Shown here: positions 63,801 to 64,000 of the stretch, one piece after another | Position numbering within the stretch: the first letter of the stretch is position 1 | How the letters are laid out: each line of letters starts with the position of its first letter | Assembly (NCBI GenBank): GCA_035438985.1 | Contig: DAORJK010000003.1 | Span: 62,001 to 126,000, forward strand | Source: UBA4408 sp002389785 | GTDB lineage: Bacteria > Bacteroidota > Bacteroidia > UBA4408 | Length of the DNA stretch: 64,000 nucleotides | Direction: 5' to 3' | Notes under the pieces: model-generated | The model's database searches: none | What the model saw: only the letters and a program-made list of their open reading frames with translations | What the model was told of the DNA's origin: nothing | Made by a program: the position numbers and the translations under genes

Positions 63801-64000
63801 TTCATAATTGGCTCCCTGATTAACCACTGCGGGTGCTACATTGCAATAATCGGTAAACGCATTAAAAACCTGCGAACTTAGCGCCGGAACAGCATTTCCA
63901 TTTAGCAAATTCGAAAATTTAACTTGACCTATATTAATTGCATTAGAATAGCGTGAGTAAGAACTACAATACGTTTGCATATTATAGAGCTGAGTGATTT
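57822..64000 (-). CDS. Giant T9SS-secreted protein with eight GEVED units (5' end outside the window)
   Basis: At least 2058 residues are present. The frame stays open to the window edge beyond the ATG at 63980, and ITQLYNMQTYCSSYSRYSN suggests that Met is internal, so the signal peptide lies outside. Eight GEVED-type units of about 240 residues each start near YC-x-S/A...DIGNIxLAG and carry an Asp/Asn loop (YIDFNQNGQFDANE), then RMRVVL and GETEDYLVxI. Linkers between them hold Ig-like YQWQSSIDSLNW...YYRCxVSC modules. The last 80 residues are a type-A T9SS sorting domain (SIEPNPANEFINVTV, GIYTLQLKSRNN, KVVIQ). It is probably a surface or released adhesive or binding protein. No enzyme domain is seen. 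Confidence 0.9.
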   Translation of the reverse strand, partial: ITQLYNMQTYCSSYSRYSNAINIGQVKFSNLLNGNAVPALSSQVFNAFTDYCNVAPAVVNQGANYELSVKEIFHVNYIKSGVMVFIDYNKDGVFDNTTETIFLGKTKSGVNGYEARSFIQIPDSAPLGLTKMRIVLYDPNTQLPVEPCDATFYGETEDYLVQIMPAQPCTSVPDTLYTGASVTEVCSTVSFRIFVASALGSGYTFQWFVSTDSLNWASIPGATSNAYFLSQNQQSFYKCLVTCSGADSVYTLPLRVGSSPFYLCYCDFKAINPSLYQIKNVNLSTLDNTSGSKQKLYSNYTSITPAPLVKGGKYNFSVTYEAEYYKSTMLIKAYIDYDRNGVFGNKANEIISLGALAFSSQLSNTKSILLSVPDSANIGITGLRIAYWEVNSNSSNNGCGSFNHGEVEDYLVNIMDADSCVSPVLPGFALAKETMVCKGKAAHLSLGGINYSPNYLYQWQSSIDSLNWNSVAGQTLFTASIVQSVKTYYRCKVSCADSFSFSKIVVVDVAPFINCYCSSAAYPDDFTDIGNIQLAGVSYGSDTLATNTYGGNTYRDFTDSLAPITLEQDGNYTMKIIAAKTNRSTNYIKAFVCIDYNQNGAFESSEIVSTGPFTTTAVSRVSFNVMVPDTAILGITRMRVVLLDGNASTNNFLPCGNYYNYGETADYLVSIIPTLPCVPFTLGNPVFNDTTFCLNSLLLMSMPGVAPQTALKYKWQKSLDAQTWTTLNYSATNNFQDTIKGAFYYRCIVSCGTFADTSNTQLVNLRPLYLCHCTSFAINGSYVDIGNIKIAGYNYGGDTLVNSTVSNIYTDYTNTLPPIVLQRGGFYPITITASKSTTYSSNPNASVYIDFNQNGQFDANEKFVTGIFTGTFPHKGFTNIDVPATALTGISRMRVVLNAPYYKYPLGPPACGIYYGYGETEDYLVNIINPIPCDPIVHGTISTPAIFPVCTNQQITLSYSNGSNSPLYDFEWQSSTDSINWTVLSNQTTQSLNVTLTNQKYFRCILTCSPFSDTSNCLTITYNSFYNCYCASYASIAGLSDIGNIKLAGYNYGGDTLANPILNNTYTDFTTTLSPIVLEQGAHYPMQVTAALSNFSIGFNTLATVYIDFNHNAIFDANEFSVVKNFNNYFPSVGNGILQLPANAMLGLTRMRIILSTGPQNLNNSLPCSAFKYYGETEDYLVSIVPPTPCPMLNHGYIATNSTTICPTEKFVLTYVGNPNLIQSNYRWQTSSDSSNWTNISGTFYEVYSSLLSVAAYYRCIVTCGSSADTTHAIYLQKKPFETCYCTSAALDSGIVDIGFIQLGDFKNGIDTLLLNPNANRTYSDFTGSLAPIQLNINTKDYMIIQPAFTIDTVVNVKATISIDLNHDGSFNSTGNETTLIDNFQLRYPFTGFVALNTYYALPGITRMRIKLVAGSDLNATTSFCDNYVYGETQDYLVNLVSANSVCVPLIKGKVKSAQKFTCSSNGRENIFYYIGNPYHNNMLYKWQHSSDSISWYSNFYPVATNPFLILQNMSPSMKYLRCIATCGTYKDTSTVLKVNFGKRNDCYCKFWEQNPTNQDIGNVSLLSLSNGNAQPFLNNALAINRHSDFTNLPAVELKQGFIYPLTVTQINQGAFRDAKISCFIDFDANGYIDPIEECVIGYTSDTSTVPGRVTGNISIPYNADTSVVLMRVAMAEKTNNTKLYPCGISSQPSTGEAEDYLVKIVPNTNCVQPVAGNAYAPINRYCMYDSVYLQLKNYSLINGQSYQWQFSFDGNLWYNAGAKLNYPIRILQIKNPTYYRCIVSCNSLQDTSTSVFIGMLPSSACYYCGSSTSPYPLGGSECFWNDKIIHVKLQGTALDNADTNCYKINNSFSYTFPDVGNTTALIGRGKTYKLFVTTSKTTNVSAWIDFNNDRVFSASEWFNVSDTSQAYVPDSITFTVPQNATLGNTRMRIRSRYAQNQNDNNDACSYFFSGETEDYVLRIDLASNTEVLSQNFDVSIEPNPANEFINVTVHCVESDKYQIQLLNMQGQLVYFGDLKKEESVYRSNINVQNFAKGIYTLQLKSRNNTINRKVVIQ

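Noticed and set aside
1..64000. tRNA, rRNA, CRISPR array or prophage
   Set aside because: No cloverleaf-like sequence, rRNA segment, regular short-repeat array or phage structural gene was recognised by eye. A tRNAscan/Infernal run would be the decisive check.

Overview
The window comes from a Bacteroidota genome. I cannot fix the class or genus. Evidence for the phylum is dense: type IX secretion (T9SS) sorting domains, a gliding-motility-type C-terminal domain, PorP/SprF and PorE-like proteins, an approximately 1100-residue SecA, a SUF operon carrying a DUF2480 gene, and promoters of the Bacteroidota form (TTG/TTTG, 19-21 nt, TAnnTTTG) without Shine-Dalgarno sites. The two genes at the edges (<1..1061 and 57822..>64000, both minus strand) are cut by the window. 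I saw no tRNA, rRNA or CRISPR array.

Layout. 1-5.5 kb: a partial helical protein of unknown function and a 1333-residue secreted protein. 5.5-9.2 kb: the accessory island. It holds the orphan C-terminal end of an RHS polymorphic toxin followed by two tiny overlapping membrane-protein genes, then a REP-bounded RAYT (HUH/Y1) transposase element, then the stump of a second, related toxin tail with a second, paralogous pair of membrane-protein genes, a decapitated XRE-type regulator and two more RAYT/REP remnants. 9.4-11.1 kb: a PhoB/PhoR-like two-component pair. 11.1-16 kb: two kynurenine-branch enzymes (ACMS decarboxylase, 3-hydroxyanthranilate dioxygenase), a divergent atypical SDR, a B12-binding radical SAM protein and a methyltransferase. 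16-23 kb: secA, dxr, an RseP-type site-2 protease and a secreted protein. 23.1-29.9 kb: an eight-gene SUF Fe-S assembly operon on the minus strand with a well-matched promoter. 30-34 kb: thiL, a GT-C-type membrane protein, an alpha/beta hydrolase and a SPOR-domain protein. 34.3-40.4 kb: hemA, a hemC-hemD fusion, hemB, rpoN and a PAP2-like membrane protein. 40.4-50 kb: a T9SS type-B surface-adhesin operon (a 2146-residue repeat adhesin, PorP/SprF, a PorE-like OmpA protein). 50-57.7 kb: bacilliredoxin, a SET-domain protein, plsC-gatC, two coiled-coil envelope proteins, comF and a glutaryl-CoA-dehydrogenase-like enzyme. 57.8-64 kb: a giant T9SS type-A protein with eight GEVED units.

The most interesting part is the 5.5-9.2 kb island. 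It looks like a cassette array of RHS C-terminal toxins, each followed by the same two-gene pair of approximately 65-75-residue double-membrane-span proteins (candidate immunity proteins). RAYT/REP elements lie between the modules, and each left end carries a complete outward-reading promoter. The toxin domain has long hydrophobic helices, which fits a membrane-acting toxin, but function is inferred only from architecture and gene order.
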